From positions 5,243,501 to 5,307,500 of the forward strand of contig NZ_JARUBJ010000002.1 of the NCBI RefSeq assembly GCF_029626145.1: a stretch of DNA of 64,000 bases, written 5' to 3'. This document shows, in pieces, positions 9,032 to 19,289 of the stretch (position 1 is the stretch's first letter; each line of letters opens with the position of its first letter). The notes beneath the pieces were generated by a model that was not told where the DNA came from, ran no database searches, and worked only from the letters and a program-made list of their open reading frames with translations. A program made the translations under genes and the position numbers. The stretch is from Micromonospora sp. WMMD961. GTDB taxonomy: Bacteria; Actinomycetota; Actinomycetes; Mycobacteriales; Micromonosporaceae.

Positions 9032-9292
9032 TCAGGCGCCGCTGTTCATTTGCAGGCGGAGCCAGAGCCCGAGGCCGACGATGGCGGCGAACCAGACGAC
9101 GCTCACCAGAACGGTGTAACGGTCCAGGTTCTTCTCCGCCACCGACGAGCCGGCGAGGCTGGAGCTGACGCCACCGCCGAACATGCTCGACAGACCGCCG
9201 CCCTTGCCGCGGTGCAGCAGGATCAGCATGGTGAGCAGAATGCTCGTGATGACCAGCAACACGATCAACGTGTATGCGAACCAGATCGGCAT
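9032..9292 (-). CDS. secG: Preprotein translocase subunit SecG
   Basis: Small accessory subunit of the SecYEG channel. 86 residues with two hydrophobic segments (about residues 3-24 and 57-78) and the conserved central loop HRGKGGGLSSMFGGG. ATG 9292 gives the standard N-terminus MPIWFAYTLIV and has GAGAGGA upstream; the in-frame extension to 9343 is not conserved. The position after tpiA, last in the gap-pgk-tpiA block and before an intrinsic terminator, is usual in actinobacteria and firmicutes. Confidence 0.93.
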   Translation of the reverse strand: MPIWFAYTLIVLLVITSILLTMLILLHRGKGGGLSSMFGGGVSSSLAGSSVAEKNLDRYTVLVSVVWFAAIVGLGLWLRLQMNSGA

Positions 9293-9388
9293 GGCTGGGG
9301 TCAGTTCCTCTCGTAGCGATCCTCGCCCGGTCTGATCGGGCACGGCGGCACCGACCGGCGGACGGGCGGTGTCAAGGATACCGAGCGA

Positions 9389-10180
9389 TCAGCGGGCGAG
9401 GTGCTCCGGGAAGCGGCAGATCTGAGCGAATTCCTCCGCGTCCAGGCTGGCGCCCCCCACCAGGCCCCCGTCCACGTCCGGCTGGGCCATGATCGAGGCG
9501 ACGTTGGACGCCTTGACCGAGCCACCGTACAGGACCCGGACCTGGTCGGCGGTCTCCTGGTCGAAACGCTCCGCCAGTCGCTTCCGGATCGCCCCGCAGA
9601 CCTCCTGGGCGTCCTCCGGGGTCGCGGTCTTGCCCGTGCCGATCGCCCAGACCGGCTCGTACGCGATCACGACCTGCCGCACCTGCTCGGCGGTGAGCCC
9701 GGCGAGGCCCCCGTCGAGCTGGTCGGCGCAGTGCGCCACGTGGGTGCCCTGCTCGCGGACGTCCAGCCCCTCCCCCACGCAGAGGATCGGGGTCAGGCCG
9801 TGCGTGAGCGCCGCCTTGACCTTGGCGTTGACGACAGTGTCGTCCTCGTGGTGGTAGGCCCGCCGCTCGGAGTGCCCGACCACCACGTACGTGCAGCCGA
9901 GCTTGGCCAGCATCGGCCCGGAGATGTCGCCGGTGTACGCGCCGGAGGCGTGCGGGGAGAGGTCCTGCCCGCCGTAGCCGATCAGCAGCTTGTCGCCGTC
10001 CACCGCCGTCTGCACGGTGCGCAGGTCGGTGAAGGGCGGCAGCACGACCGTCTCGACCTCGGTGAGCTGCTTCTCGGTGAGGCTCGCCGCCAGCTTCTGC
10101 ACCAGCAGGTTGGCCTCGAGGTGGTTGAGGTTCATCTTCCAGTTGCCGGCCATCAGCGGCCGACGGGTGGTGCTCGCCAT
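9389..10180 (-). CDS. tpiA: Triose-phosphate isomerase
   Basis: Interconverts dihydroxyacetone phosphate and glyceraldehyde-3-phosphate. 263 residues. Catalytic residues are in place: Lys15 in AGNWKMN, His103 in VGHSERR and Glu175 in AYEPVWAIGTGKTA; the phosphate-binding YGGSVKASN follows. The start is 2 nt after the pgk stop, so the two are cotranscribed and probably coupled. Confidence 0.96.
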   Translation of the reverse strand: MASTTRRPLMAGNWKMNLNHLEANLLVQKLAASLTEKQLTEVETVVLPPFTDLRTVQTAVDGDKLLIGYGGQDLSPHASGAYTGDISGPMLAKLGCTYVVVGHSERRAYHHEDDTVVNAKVKAALTHGLTPILCVGEGLDVREQGTHVAHCADQLDGGLAGLTAEQVRQVVIAYEPVWAIGTGKTATPEDAQEVCGAIRKRLAERFDQETADQVRVLYGGSVKASNVASIMAQPDVDGGLVGGASLDAEEFAQICRFPEHLAR

Positions 10181-10182
10181 GT

Positions 10183-11378
10183 TCAGTTCTCCAGGGCCGC
10201 GATGCCGGGGAGGGTCTTGCCCTCGAGGTATTCCAGGGAGGCGCCGCCGCCCGTGGAGATGTGCCCGAAGGACGACTCGTCCAGCCCGAGGGCACGGACC
10301 GCCGCCGCCGAGTCACCGCCACCGACGACGCTGAACGCGTCGGCCTTGGTGATCGCCTCGGCGATCCCCCGGGTGCCCGCCGCGAACGCCGGCATCTCGA
10401 ACACGCCCATCGGGCCGTTCCAGAAGATCGTCTTCGCCTGGGACAGCGCGGCGCTGAAGCCGGCAACCGTCTCCGGGCCGACGTCCAGCCCGAGCCGGTG
10501 GCTCGGGATGCCGTCCACGCGGACCGTGTCGTGCGCGGCATCCGGGGCGAACGCGTCCGCCACCACCACGTCGACCGGGAGCAGGATCTTGCCGTTGGCC
10601 CGCTCCAGCAGGTTGCGGCAGGTGTCGACCATGTCCTTCTCCAGCAGCGAGGTGCCCACCTCCAGGCCCTGGGCCTTCAGGAAGGTGAAGCACATCCCGC
10701 CGCCGATGAGCAGCCGGTCGACAGTGGGCAGCAGGGCCTCGATCACGGCGAGCTTGTCGGACACCTTCGACCCACCGAGCACCACCACGTACGGGCGCTC
10801 GGGGTCACCGGTGAGCTTGGAGAGCACCTCGACCTCACGCAGCACCAGTCGACCCGCGACGTGCGGCAACCGGGCCGGCACGTCGAAGACGCTCGCGTGC
10901 TTGCGGTGCACCGCGCCGAACGCGTCGTCCACGTACGCGTCGCCGAACGCGGCGAGCTGGTCGGCGAACGCGCCCCGCTCGGCTTCGTCCTTGCTGGTCT
11001 CGCCCGCGTTGAAACGCAGGTTCTCCAGGAGGGCGACCTGGCCGTCGGCCAGGCCCGCGACGGTGGAACGGGCCGACTCACCGACGGTGTCGGTGGCGAA
11101 GTGCACCGGAGCGCCGAGCAGCTCACCGAGCCGCCCGGCGACCGGGCTCAGGCTGAACTGCGGGTCCGGCGCGCCCTTCGGGCGGCCCAGGTGCGAGCAG
11201 ACGACCACCTTCGCGCCGGCCTCGACCAGCGCGCCGAGGGTCGGCAGCACCGCGCGGATCCGGCCGTCGTCCGTGATGGCACCGGTCTGCTTGTCGAGCG
11301 GGACGTTCAGGTCGGCGCGCACCAGCACGCGCCGACCCGACACCCCCTCGGCGAGCAGGTCGTCGAGGGTCCGGATGC

Positions 11379-11382
<4 letters not shown>
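10183..11382 (-). CDS. pgk: Phosphoglycerate kinase
   Basis: ATP-forming step of glycolysis. 399 residues. Signature RADLNVPLD near residue 20, SHLGRPKG near 60, and the nucleotide-binding VVGGGDSAAA near the C-terminus. GTG 11382 overlaps the gap stop (GTGA) and yields MSIRTLDDLL, the expected N-terminus; the longer open frame upstream is a shadow of gap. Confidence 0.96.
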
Positions 11383-12383
<1,001 letters not shown>

Positions 12384-12646
12384 AGGTCCCATCTCCTCGC
12401 GTTCTGGTCGCCGGCCTCAGACAACGGGCCGGCGGAGTGGTGTGCGCCGACCGTTGGAGCCGGCCGTTGACGGTTCGTCTCGGCCACCCCGCCGCGGTCT
12501 GAGGACCTTGACCGCCCGAGGCGGTGTGCACGACGAGGAGTGCCTGTGTCGGCCCCCTTGCCGTACGCAGCGACCTTATCCGAGCGTGCGAGACCACGCT
12601 GCGCCGGGTCGTGCTCCCGGGCGCACCGTGCGGCCTTACCGTCCTA

Positions 12647-13627
12647 TCAGACCACGAGCATGTCGGGCGTGACTGCCGCTTCGGTATCCGGGATGCCGAG
12701 GTCCCGGGCCCGCTTGTCGGCCAGCGCCAGAAGTCGGCGGATCCGCCCGGCGATGGCGTCCTTGGTCAGCGGCGGGTCGGCCAGCGCGCCCAGTTCCTCC
12801 AGCGACGCCTGCCGGTGCTCCAGGCGCAGCCGCCCGGCGTCGGTCAGATGGTTGGGCGCCTCGTCGGCGAGGATCTCCAGGGCACGGGTGACCCGGGCGG
12901 CGGCGGCGACCGCCGCGCGCGCCGAGCGGCGCAGGTTGGCGTCGTCGAAGTTGGCGAGCCGGTTGGCGGTGGCCCGCACCTCGCGGCGTACCCGACGCTC
13001 CTCCCAGGCGAGCACGCTGGAGTGCGCGCCGATCCGGGTGAGCAGCGCGGCGATCGCGTCGCCGTCCTTGACGACCACCCGGTCCACCCCGCGTACCTCA
13101 CGGTTCTTCGCGGTGATGCCGATGCGGCGGGCCGCGCCGACCAACGCCAGCGCCGACTCCGGCCCCGGACAGGTGATCTCCAGCGCACTGGAGCGGCCGG
13201 GCTCGGTGAGCGAGCCGTGCGCCATGAACGCCCCCCGCCACGCGGAGACCGCGCAGCAGACGTTCGCCGCGACCACGTGCGGGGGCAGCCCGCGCACCGG
13301 GCGGCCCCGCACGTCGAGCAGGCCGGTCTGCCGCGCGAGGGCCTCGCCGTCCTTGACCACCCGCACGATGAAGTGGCTGCCCTTGCGCAGCCCGCCGGAG
13401 GCCAGCACGTGGATCTCGCTGGGATAGCCGTAGACCTCGGCGATCTCCCGGCGCAGCCGTCGGGCCACCGCCCCGGTGTCCAGTTCCGCCTCCACCACCA
13501 CCCGGCCGGAGACGATGTGCAGCCCGCCGGCGAAGCGCAGCAGTGCGGCCATCTCCGCCCGCCGACAGCAGGGCTTGGGCACGTCGACCCGACTCAGCTC
13601 GTCCTTGACCGCGGCCGTCATCGCCAT
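12647..13627 (-). CDS. whiA: DNA-binding protein WhiA
   Basis: 326-residue WhiA, which in streptomycetes acts with WhiB to start sporulation septation and in other Gram-positives affects division and growth. An N-terminal WhiA domain (VKDELSRVDVPKPCCRRAE) leads into a degenerate LAGLIDADG homing-endonuclease-like fold (RGAFMAHGSLTEP), then the C-terminal helix-turn-helix (LGALADPPLTKDAIAGRIRRLL). ATG 13627 has GAGGGGA 6 nt upstream. It lies in the fixed order rapZ-yvcK-whiA-gap. Its presence supports a sporulating actinomycete. Confidence 0.95.
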   Translation of the reverse strand: MAMTAAVKDELSRVDVPKPCCRRAEMAALLRFAGGLHIVSGRVVVEAELDTGAVARRLRREIAEVYGYPSEIHVLASGGLRKGSHFIVRVVKDGEALARQTGLLDVRGRPVRGLPPHVVAANVCCAVSAWRGAFMAHGSLTEPGRSSALEITCPGPESALALVGAARRIGITAKNREVRGVDRVVVKDGDAIAALLTRIGAHSSVLAWEERRVRREVRATANRLANFDDANLRRSARAAVAAAARVTRALEILADEAPNHLTDAGRLRLEHRQASLEELGALADPPLTKDAIAGRIRRLLALADKRARDLGIPDTEAAVTPDMLVV

Positions 13628-13681
13628 TGTGCGTCCCCTCACGGACCGGTTCCGGCGTGTCGCCGGAGATTACGTACGTGT

Positions 13682-14785
13682 CTAACGATCGGCGCCCAGG
13701 ACAGGCACCAGTGCGGCGCCCAGGGCAGCCGGATCATGGCGGGGAGTGCCACCGGTGACGGCGACGGGGGCGAGGACCAGGCGGGCACCCAGCGATTCTG
13801 CCGCACGTTCGACCGGTTCGGGGTCACCCACCGCCTTGGCGTCGGCGAGCACGAGATCGACCTTGAGCTCGGGCAGGTACCAGTGCAGAGCCGCGAGGTG
13901 GTCGGCGACGGAGAGGCCGAGGGTCTCCTTCTCCGCGGCGAGGTTCAGCGTGACCAACCGCCGGGCCGAGGTGGACACGATCGCGTCGGCCAGCTGCGGC
14001 ACCAGCAGGTGCGGGAGCACGCTCGTGTACCAGCTGCCCGGTCCGAAGATCAACCAGTCCGCCGCCCTGATCGCCTCGATCACCTCGGTGCAGGCCGGCG
14101 GGGCGGCGGGCGTGAGGCGCAGCGACTCGACCCGCCCGGTGGTGACCGCCACCTGGTGTTGGCCGCGTACGGTGCGCACCTCGTCGGGAGCGGCGGGGTC
14201 GACCCCGCGCACCTGCGCCTCGATGCCGACCGGCTGCCGGGACATCGGCAGCACCCGGCCGACCGCGCCGAGCATCGCACCGGCGTGCTCCAGCGCGGCC
14301 ACCGGGTCGCCGAGCAACTCCATGAGACCGCAGAGCACGAGGTTGCCGACCGCGTGCCCGGTCAGCCCGTCGACGCGGGCCGCCGCCCGGTCCGCGCCCG
14401 GGCCCTGGCCATCCGCGCCGGAGTCGCGACCGCCGGCCCCCTGGTCCGCACCGGAGTCGCGACCATCGGTCGCCGCCCGGCCCGGGTCGGCTTCGCCGAG
14501 CTGCGGTACGCCGGCCGGCACGGCAGCGAAACGGTGCTGGAACAGCCCGGCGCTGCGCCGGGTCGCCGGGTGGTCTCCGGCCAGTGCCACCAGCGCCTGA
14601 CGCAGATCACCCGGGGGCAGACCACCCCGCTCGGCGCGCAGCCGGCCACTGGAGCCGCCGTCGTCCCCGACGGTGACCACCGCGGTGATGTCGAGATCGA
14701 GCTCGGGGGCGCAGTGACGCAACGCGCGCAACGAGGCGGACAGCCCGTGTCCGCCGCCGAACGCCACCACCCGCCGGGCCGTCAT
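13682..14785 (-). CDS. yvcK: YvcK/CofD-like UDP-sugar-binding protein (gluconeogenesis factor family)
   Basis: 367 residues, CofD-like fold. The N-terminal FGGGHGLSASLRALR and TVGDDGGSSGRLR are the family's nucleotide/UDP-GlcNAc-binding loops. In Bacillus and mycobacteria the protein is needed for cell-wall homeostasis and growth on gluconeogenic carbon sources. ATG 14785 overlaps the rapZ stop. Residues about 105-136 are an Ala/Gly/Asp-rich insertion with a short internal repeat (GRDSGAD twice) not expected in the core fold; it is probably a disordered loop and strain-variable. Neighbours rapZ and whiA are the usual partners. Confidence 0.93.
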   Translation of the reverse strand: MTARRVVAFGGGHGLSASLRALRHCAPELDLDITAVVTVGDDGGSSGRLRAERGGLPPGDLRQALVALAGDHPATRRSAGLFQHRFAAVPAGVPQLGEADPGRAATDGRDSGADQGAGGRDSGADGQGPGADRAAARVDGLTGHAVGNLVLCGLMELLGDPVAALEHAGAMLGAVGRVLPMSRQPVGIEAQVRGVDPAAPDEVRTVRGQHQVAVTTGRVESLRLTPAAPPACTEVIEAIRAADWLIFGPGSWYTSVLPHLLVPQLADAIVSTSARRLVTLNLAAEKETLGLSVADHLAALHWYLPELKVDLVLADAKAVGDPEPVERAAESLGARLVLAPVAVTGGTPRHDPAALGAALVPVLGADR

Positions 14786-15714
14786 TCCCGCCCCAGGTCG
14801 CGGTGCTGGGCGTTGGCCGCCAGCCCGGAGTGGCGCAGCCGCCCGGCCAACTCCTCGGCGATGGCGACGCTGCGGTGCTTGCCGCCGGTGCAGCCCACGG
14901 CGACGGTGAGGTACCGCTTGCCCTCCCGCTCGAAGCCGGTGGTGGTGGCGTTGACCAGGTCGGCGTACGAGGCGACGAAGGCGTCCGCGCCCTCCTGACC
15001 GAGCACGTACGCGCTGACCGCCTCCTCCCGCCCGGTGTGCTCGCGCAGCTCCGGCACCCAGTACGGGTTGGGCAGGAACCGGGCGTCCAGCACGAAGTCG
15101 GCGTCCGGCGGCAGGCCGTACTTGAAGCCGAAGGACAGCACGGTGACCCGCAGCCGACGCGCGTCCTCGCCGCCGAACAGCTCCTCGATGCGTCGGCGGA
15201 GCTGGTTGACGTTGAGGTGGCTGGTGTCGATGATCACGTCGGCCTGGTCGCGCGCCTCCTCCAGCAGGCCACGCTCCACGGCGATGCCGTCGGCCAACCG
15301 CCCGTCCCCCTGCAGAGGGTGCGAACGGCGGACGCTCTCGAACCGTCGGATCAACACCTCGTCGTCGGCGTCGACGAAGACCACCCGGGGCGAGAACCCG
15401 CGCTCCTTGAGCGCGCGGATCGCCCCGGCCAGATCGGTGGAGAAGGCCCGCGACCGCACGTCCAGCACCATCGCGGTACGCCGAGCCGCGCCGCCCGCCT
15501 TGAACGCCAGCTCGGCCATGTCCAGCATCAGCGCCTGCGGCAGATTGTCGACCACGTAGTAGCCGACGTTCTCCAACGCCCTGGCGACCGTGCTGCGGCC
15601 ACCGCCGGAGAGCCCGGTGACCACCACGAGTGTGGTTTCCGACTCCGCCGCCGACTGCCCCTCGACCGCCTCCGGGTCGTCGATCCGGTCACCGACTGTG
15701 CGCGCCTCGCTCAC
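14782..15714 (-). CDS. rapZ: RNase adapter protein RapZ (YvcJ family P-loop NTPase)
   Basis: 310 residues from GTG 15714, which follows a G-rich site (GGGGG) 5-6 nt upstream; an ATG at 15765 would add 17 poorly conserved residues. The Walker A variant GLSGGGRS is near the N-terminus, followed by GYYVVDNLPQALM; the C-terminal GCTGGKHRSV is the family hallmark. In E. coli RapZ controls GlmS through small RNAs; in Gram-positives its role is less clear but linked to amino-sugar metabolism. Overlaps yvcK (ATGA). Confidence 0.93.
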   Translation of the reverse strand: MSEARTVGDRIDDPEAVEGQSAAESETTLVVVTGLSGGGRSTVARALENVGYYVVDNLPQALMLDMAELAFKAGGAARRTAMVLDVRSRAFSTDLAGAIRALKERGFSPRVVFVDADDEVLIRRFESVRRSHPLQGDGRLADGIAVERGLLEEARDQADVIIDTSHLNVNQLRRRIEELFGGEDARRLRVTVLSFGFKYGLPPDADFVLDARFLPNPYWVPELREHTGREEAVSAYVLGQEGADAFVASYADLVNATTTGFEREGKRYLTVAVGCTGGKHRSVAIAEELAGRLRHSGLAANAQHRDLGRE

Positions 15715-15950
15715 CCGTACCCCCAAGCCGTGGCGCCGCGGCCGCCTCTGGCCGCGAGTGGTCAATCAGCGACTCTATCCCGCTGCCGGGTCCAGTCCGC
15801 GCACCCGCCACGGCCTGCCACCTCCGCCCTTGGTGACGATCAGTGATCACAGGTGCGCTTTTCGCGATCTTCGCAGGTCAGGCCGGACGGTTGGCGAGGG
15901 CGACGACCACCGCCCGGGTGCGCCGGGCGGGTGCTGTCGGGCTCGGCTCG

Positions 15951-15956
15951 TAGACT
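15951..15956 (+). promoter_or_regulatory. Leaderless -10 box (TAGACT) of recQ
   Basis: TAGACT ends 6 nt before ATG 15963 and there is no Shine-Dalgarno, so transcription probably begins at or next to the start codon. Confidence 0.55.
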
Positions 15957-15962
15957 CCGCGG

Positions 15963-17804
15963 ATGGCTTCTCCCACCGACCTGCGGACCGAGGGCGCGTT
16001 GCCGGTGCTGCGCCGGGTGTTCGGCTACGACGCCTTCCGCGGCTTCCAGCAGGACGTGATCGACCACGTGGTCGACGGCGGCGACGCGCTGGTGTTGATG
16101 CCCACCGGTGGCGGCAAGTCCCTGTGCTACCAGATCCCGGCCCTGGTTCGCGACGGCGTCGCGGTCGTCGTGTCCCCGCTGATCGCCCTCATGCAGGACC
16201 AGGTCGACGCGCTCACCGCGGTCGGCGTCCGCGCCGGCTTCCTCAACTCGACCCAGAGCCTCGACGCCCGGCGCCGGGTCGAGACCGCCTTCGTCGCCGG
16301 CGAACTGGACCTGCTCTACCTCGCCCCGGAGGCGCTCGGCGTCCGGTCCACGCTCGCCCTCCTGGACCGGGGCCGCATCTCCCTGTTCGCGATCGACGAG
16401 GCGCACTGCGTGTCCCAGTGGGGGCACGACTTCCGCCCCGACTACCTGGCGCTGTCGATGCTGCACGAACGGTGGCCGCAGGTGCCACGCATCGCGCTGA
16501 CCGCCACCGCGACCAGCGCCACCCGCACCGAGATCGCGACTCGGCTCAAGCTCGACGACGCCCGGCACTTCGTGGCCAGCTTCGACCGGCCCAACATCCA
16601 GTACCGGATCGTGCCCAAACGGGAGCCGCGCAAGCAACTCCTGGCGCTGCTGCGCGACGAACATCCGGGCGACGCCGGGATCGTCTACTGCCTGTCCCGG
16701 GCCTCGGTCGACAAGACGGCGGAGTTCCTGGTCGCCAACGGAATTGCCGCACTGCCGTACCACGCGGGTCTCGACGCGGCCACCCGCGCCGCCAACCAGC
16801 AGCGCTTCCTGCGGGAGGACGGCCTGGTGATGGTGGCCACGATCGCCTTCGGCATGGGCATCGACAAACCCGACGTACGTTTCGTCGCCCACCTCGACCT
16901 GCCCAAGTCCGTCGAGGGCTACTACCAGGAGACCGGCCGCGCCGGACGGGACGGCCTGCCGTCCACCGCGTGGCTCGCGTACGGACTGCAGGACGTGGTC
17001 CAGCAACGCAAGATGATCGAGACGTCGGACGGCGACCTCGCCCACCGCCGGAACCTCGCCGCCCACCTGGACGCGATGCTCGCCCTCTGCGAGACGGTGC
17101 GCTGCCGACGCGTCCAACTGCTCGAATACTTCGGCGAGACGTCCACGCCCGCCTGCGGCAACTGCGACACCTGCCTCAGCCCGCCGGAGTCCTGGGACGG
17201 CACTGTCGCCGCCCAGAAGTTGCTCTCCACGGTCTTCCGCCTCGACCGTGAGCGCAACCAACGCTTCGGCGCCGGGCACTGCATCGACATCCTGCTCGGC
17301 AAACACAATGACAAGATCAGCCAGTACGGCCACGACTCGCTGACCGTCTTCGGCATCGGCTCCGAGCTGAGCGAGGCGGAGTGGCGGGGTGTGGTCCGGC
17401 AACTGCTCGCCGAGGGGCTGCTCGCCGTGGAGGGCGACTACGGCACACTCGCGTTGACCGCCGCCAGCGCCGACGTGCTGGGCCGCCGCCGAACGGTCAC
17501 GATGCGACGCGAGCCGGAGAAGCCGGCATCGAGCCGCTCGTCGAAGCCGCGCGGCTCGGCCACCGTCGTCGCCGAGCTGACCCCGGCCGCCGCGCCGGTC
17601 TTCGAGCGCCTGCGCGGCTGGCGGGCGACCACCGCCAAGGAGCAGGGCGTTCCGGCGTACGTGGTCTTCCACGATGCCACGCTTCGACAGATCGCCACCG
17701 ACGCGCCGGGCACGCTCGCCGAGCTGTCCCGGGTCAGCGGGGTCGGCGAGAACAAGCTCGCCAAGTACGGCGAGCAGATCCTGGCCGTACTGGCCAGCGA
17801 CTGA
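15963..17804 (+). CDS. recQ: ATP-dependent DNA helicase RecQ
   Basis: 613 residues, 3'-5' helicase of recombination and repair. Walker A PTGGGKSLCYQ at about 47-57, DEAH box AIDEAHCVSQWGHDFRPDY near 140, motif VI QETGRAGRDG, the RQC zinc cluster with the pattern C-x-R...ACGNCDTC, a winged-helix region and a C-terminal HRDC domain (FERLRGWR...VSGVGENKLAKYG). ATG 15963 follows a TAGACT box by 6 nt, suggesting a leaderless mRNA. It sits alone on the plus strand between rapZ and the C39-like gene, and with the latter breaks the common uvrC-rapZ adjacency. Confidence 0.95.
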   Translation: MASPTDLRTEGALPVLRRVFGYDAFRGFQQDVIDHVVDGGDALVLMPTGGGKSLCYQIPALVRDGVAVVVSPLIALMQDQVDALTAVGVRAGFLNSTQSLDARRRVETAFVAGELDLLYLAPEALGVRSTLALLDRGRISLFAIDEAHCVSQWGHDFRPDYLALSMLHERWPQVPRIALTATATSATRTEIATRLKLDDARHFVASFDRPNIQYRIVPKREPRKQLLALLRDEHPGDAGIVYCLSRASVDKTAEFLVANGIAALPYHAGLDAATRAANQQRFLREDGLVMVATIAFGMGIDKPDVRFVAHLDLPKSVEGYYQETGRAGRDGLPSTAWLAYGLQDVVQQRKMIETSDGDLAHRRNLAAHLDAMLALCETVRCRRVQLLEYFGETSTPACGNCDTCLSPPESWDGTVAAQKLLSTVFRLDRERNQRFGAGHCIDILLGKHNDKISQYGHDSLTVFGIGSELSEAEWRGVVRQLLAEGLLAVEGDYGTLALTAASADVLGRRRTVTMRREPEKPASSRSSKPRGSATVVAELTPAAAPVFERLRGWRATTAKEQGVPAYVVFHDATLRQIATDAPGTLAELSRVSGVGENKLAKYGEQILAVLASD

Positions 17805-17811
17805 GACACGG

Positions 17812-17848
17812 CGAAGGGCCGGGCCCCGTGGTGGGGTCCGGCCCTTCG
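17812..17848. terminator. Bidirectional terminator between recQ and the C39-like gene
   Basis: A 16-bp stem (CGAAGGGCCGGGCCCC with its complement, one G.U pair) and a 5-nt loop, midway between convergent genes. Confidence 0.8.
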
Positions 17849-17874
17849 TCGTTCGGGTGGTGCTGTGGTGTGGG

Positions 17875-18531
17875 TCAGCTGGTGGCGTAGCCGCGGGTGG
17901 CGATCCAGTCCGCGAGGTGCTCGACGGTCACCTGGTAGGAGGCGGTGTTCGGGTCGGCGGAGTCGGCGATCGTGACGATGGTGCCGTTGTCGCGGTAGCC
18001 GACGACGCTGATGTAGTGCCCACCCTCGAAGGAGTGGATACCACCGTCGGTGTCAGTCGTGGTGCCGGCGATGTTGGCGACCACGGCCCGGCCGTCGTCG
18101 ACGGTGCGGACGATGTCGGCGCGCAGCTTGTCGGTCTGCTTGTCGTCAGCCGCCGGGGTGCTGATCTCGACGGAGCGGTAGGCGTCGTTCTTACCGGTCT
18201 CCTTGTTCAGCACCGGGGTGATGTCGTTGATCGAGTTCGTGCCGGCCTCGGTGGTGCCCATCTCCTTGGCCATGGCGTCCACGCTGATGTCCTTGCCCTG
18301 CACGGACAGGGCGTTGCGGGCGGCGGCGGGGCCGCAGTAGTAGAAGTTCGGCTGCGCCTCGTAGCGCACACCCAACTCCCGCTCACCGCTCTTACGGTCG
18401 GTCTGGGTCTGCGAGGTGGGCTTGGCGTCGGACATGGCGTACGCGGCGGTCACCGGACCGGCGATGGCACCACCGGTGAACGCGAGGCCAGCGGCGGTCA
18501 GCGCGGTCTTACGAATCAGATCGGTACGCAT
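17875..18531 (-). CDS. Secreted C39-family (papain-like) peptidase
   Basis: 218 residues. A signal peptide is clear: positively charged MRTDLIRK, a hydrophobic stretch to residue 30, and cleavage after TAAYA (about 32). The mature part looks like a Peptidase_C39_2 domain: probable nucleophile Cys66 in FYYCGPAAARNAL, His172 in GGHYISVVGY and Asp190 in IADSADP. It would act outside the cell; the substrate is unknown. ATG 18531 has GAGGAG 9 nt upstream. There is no ABC exporter nearby, so this is not the leader-peptidase domain of a bacteriocin transporter. It is more polar and Lys/Thr-richer than its neighbours and next to a repeat-filled spacer, which may mark an insertion. Confidence 0.8.
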   Translation of the reverse strand: MRTDLIRKTALTAAGLAFTGGAIAGPVTAAYAMSDAKPTSQTQTDRKSGERELGVRYEAQPNFYYCGPAAARNALSVQGKDISVDAMAKEMGTTEAGTNSINDITPVLNKETGKNDAYRSVEISTPAADDKQTDKLRADIVRTVDDGRAVVANIAGTTTDTDGGIHSFEGGHYISVVGYRDNGTIVTIADSADPNTASYQVTVEHLADWIATRGYATS

Positions 18532-18877
18532 GATGGCGTGCTCCTCTGCTTCATCGGGGGATACGCACGACTCACGGGGAACGGCCGTGCGGGGAAAGCT
18601 CCGTTGCCCGGCGGCCCTGGGGGGCCGGCATCGGGACGAGGTGTAACCGTGCCGGGCGGCGACTCATTCCGCCGGGCTCCCGGCCCGTGGGGCTCGGGGG
18701 TGCAACGAGGGCGGCCTGGCCGGTGTTCCCGGCGGCTGCCGCTCACCACGACCCAGGGTCGCGGCCGTGCCAGGTATAACGACCCCGAGCCGGCCCGGAT
18801 TCCGCTGGCCGGGTGACAGCGACCAGCGGACCAACCTCACGAACCGGGCAATCCTTCCCCGACGACCGCCACTCTGC

Positions 18878-18956
18878 TTGATCCACTCGGGTTTCTCGAC
18901 CTCGGGGCGTCCGAGTGCCGGGGATACTCCAACATCAGCGAAACCGAGTGGATCAA
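18878..18956. repeat. Family A palindromic repeat, copy 1
   Basis: The left arm starts TTGATCCACTCGG at 18878 and the right arm ends CCGAGTGGATCAA at 18956. Pairing continues inward with mismatches through about 35 nt of each arm. GATCCACTCGGTTTC recurs at 21325 (copy 2). Confidence 0.7.
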
Positions 18957-19191
18957 ACCGCCGGCGCGATGATGCGCGGCCTGCGCGCCCCTGGGTGCGT
19001 CGGGCGTCCGTGAACCCCCTGCGCCGCCTGCGCGGTTTGCCGGAATTCGCCCCAAGGTCGCACTCAAACCAGGAAAGAGTGCCTTCCGCGCGCCGACGAG
19101 ACCACTGCAACCTGGATCGAGCAGGATCATGCAGGAAGGCGACCTGCCACCGCGACCGGCGCGACCTGCCGACAACAGCCGTGTCCGTCAT

Positions 19192-19258
19192 CCGCACACT
19201 CTCCGGGAAACTGACACCTCACACCGGGCCGAGACAGCACTTCCCCGAGATTGCGCAG
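19192..19258. repeat. Family B palindromic repeat, copy 1
   Basis: The right arm CAGCACTTCCCCGAGATTG (19235-19253, then CGCAG) closely matches the right arm of the element at 60239-60312. The left arm CCGCACACTCTCCGGGAA (19192-19209) is its imperfect inverted partner. Confidence 0.6.
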
Positions 19259-19289
19259 TCTTGGACCGCCGAGCGGTGCGAGTGCGACG

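Larger units (their letters stand above)
18532..19289. other. 758-bp gene-free spacer rich in palindromic repeats
   Basis: Between the C39-like gene and uvrC there is no convincing ORF. It holds a family A palindrome (18878-18956), a family B palindrome (19192-19258), and a smaller inverted pair (GCCTTCC at 19081-19087 with GGAAGGC at 19134-19140). The promoter of the C39-like gene must be in the first 150 bp but no consensus was convincing. Confidence 0.7.
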
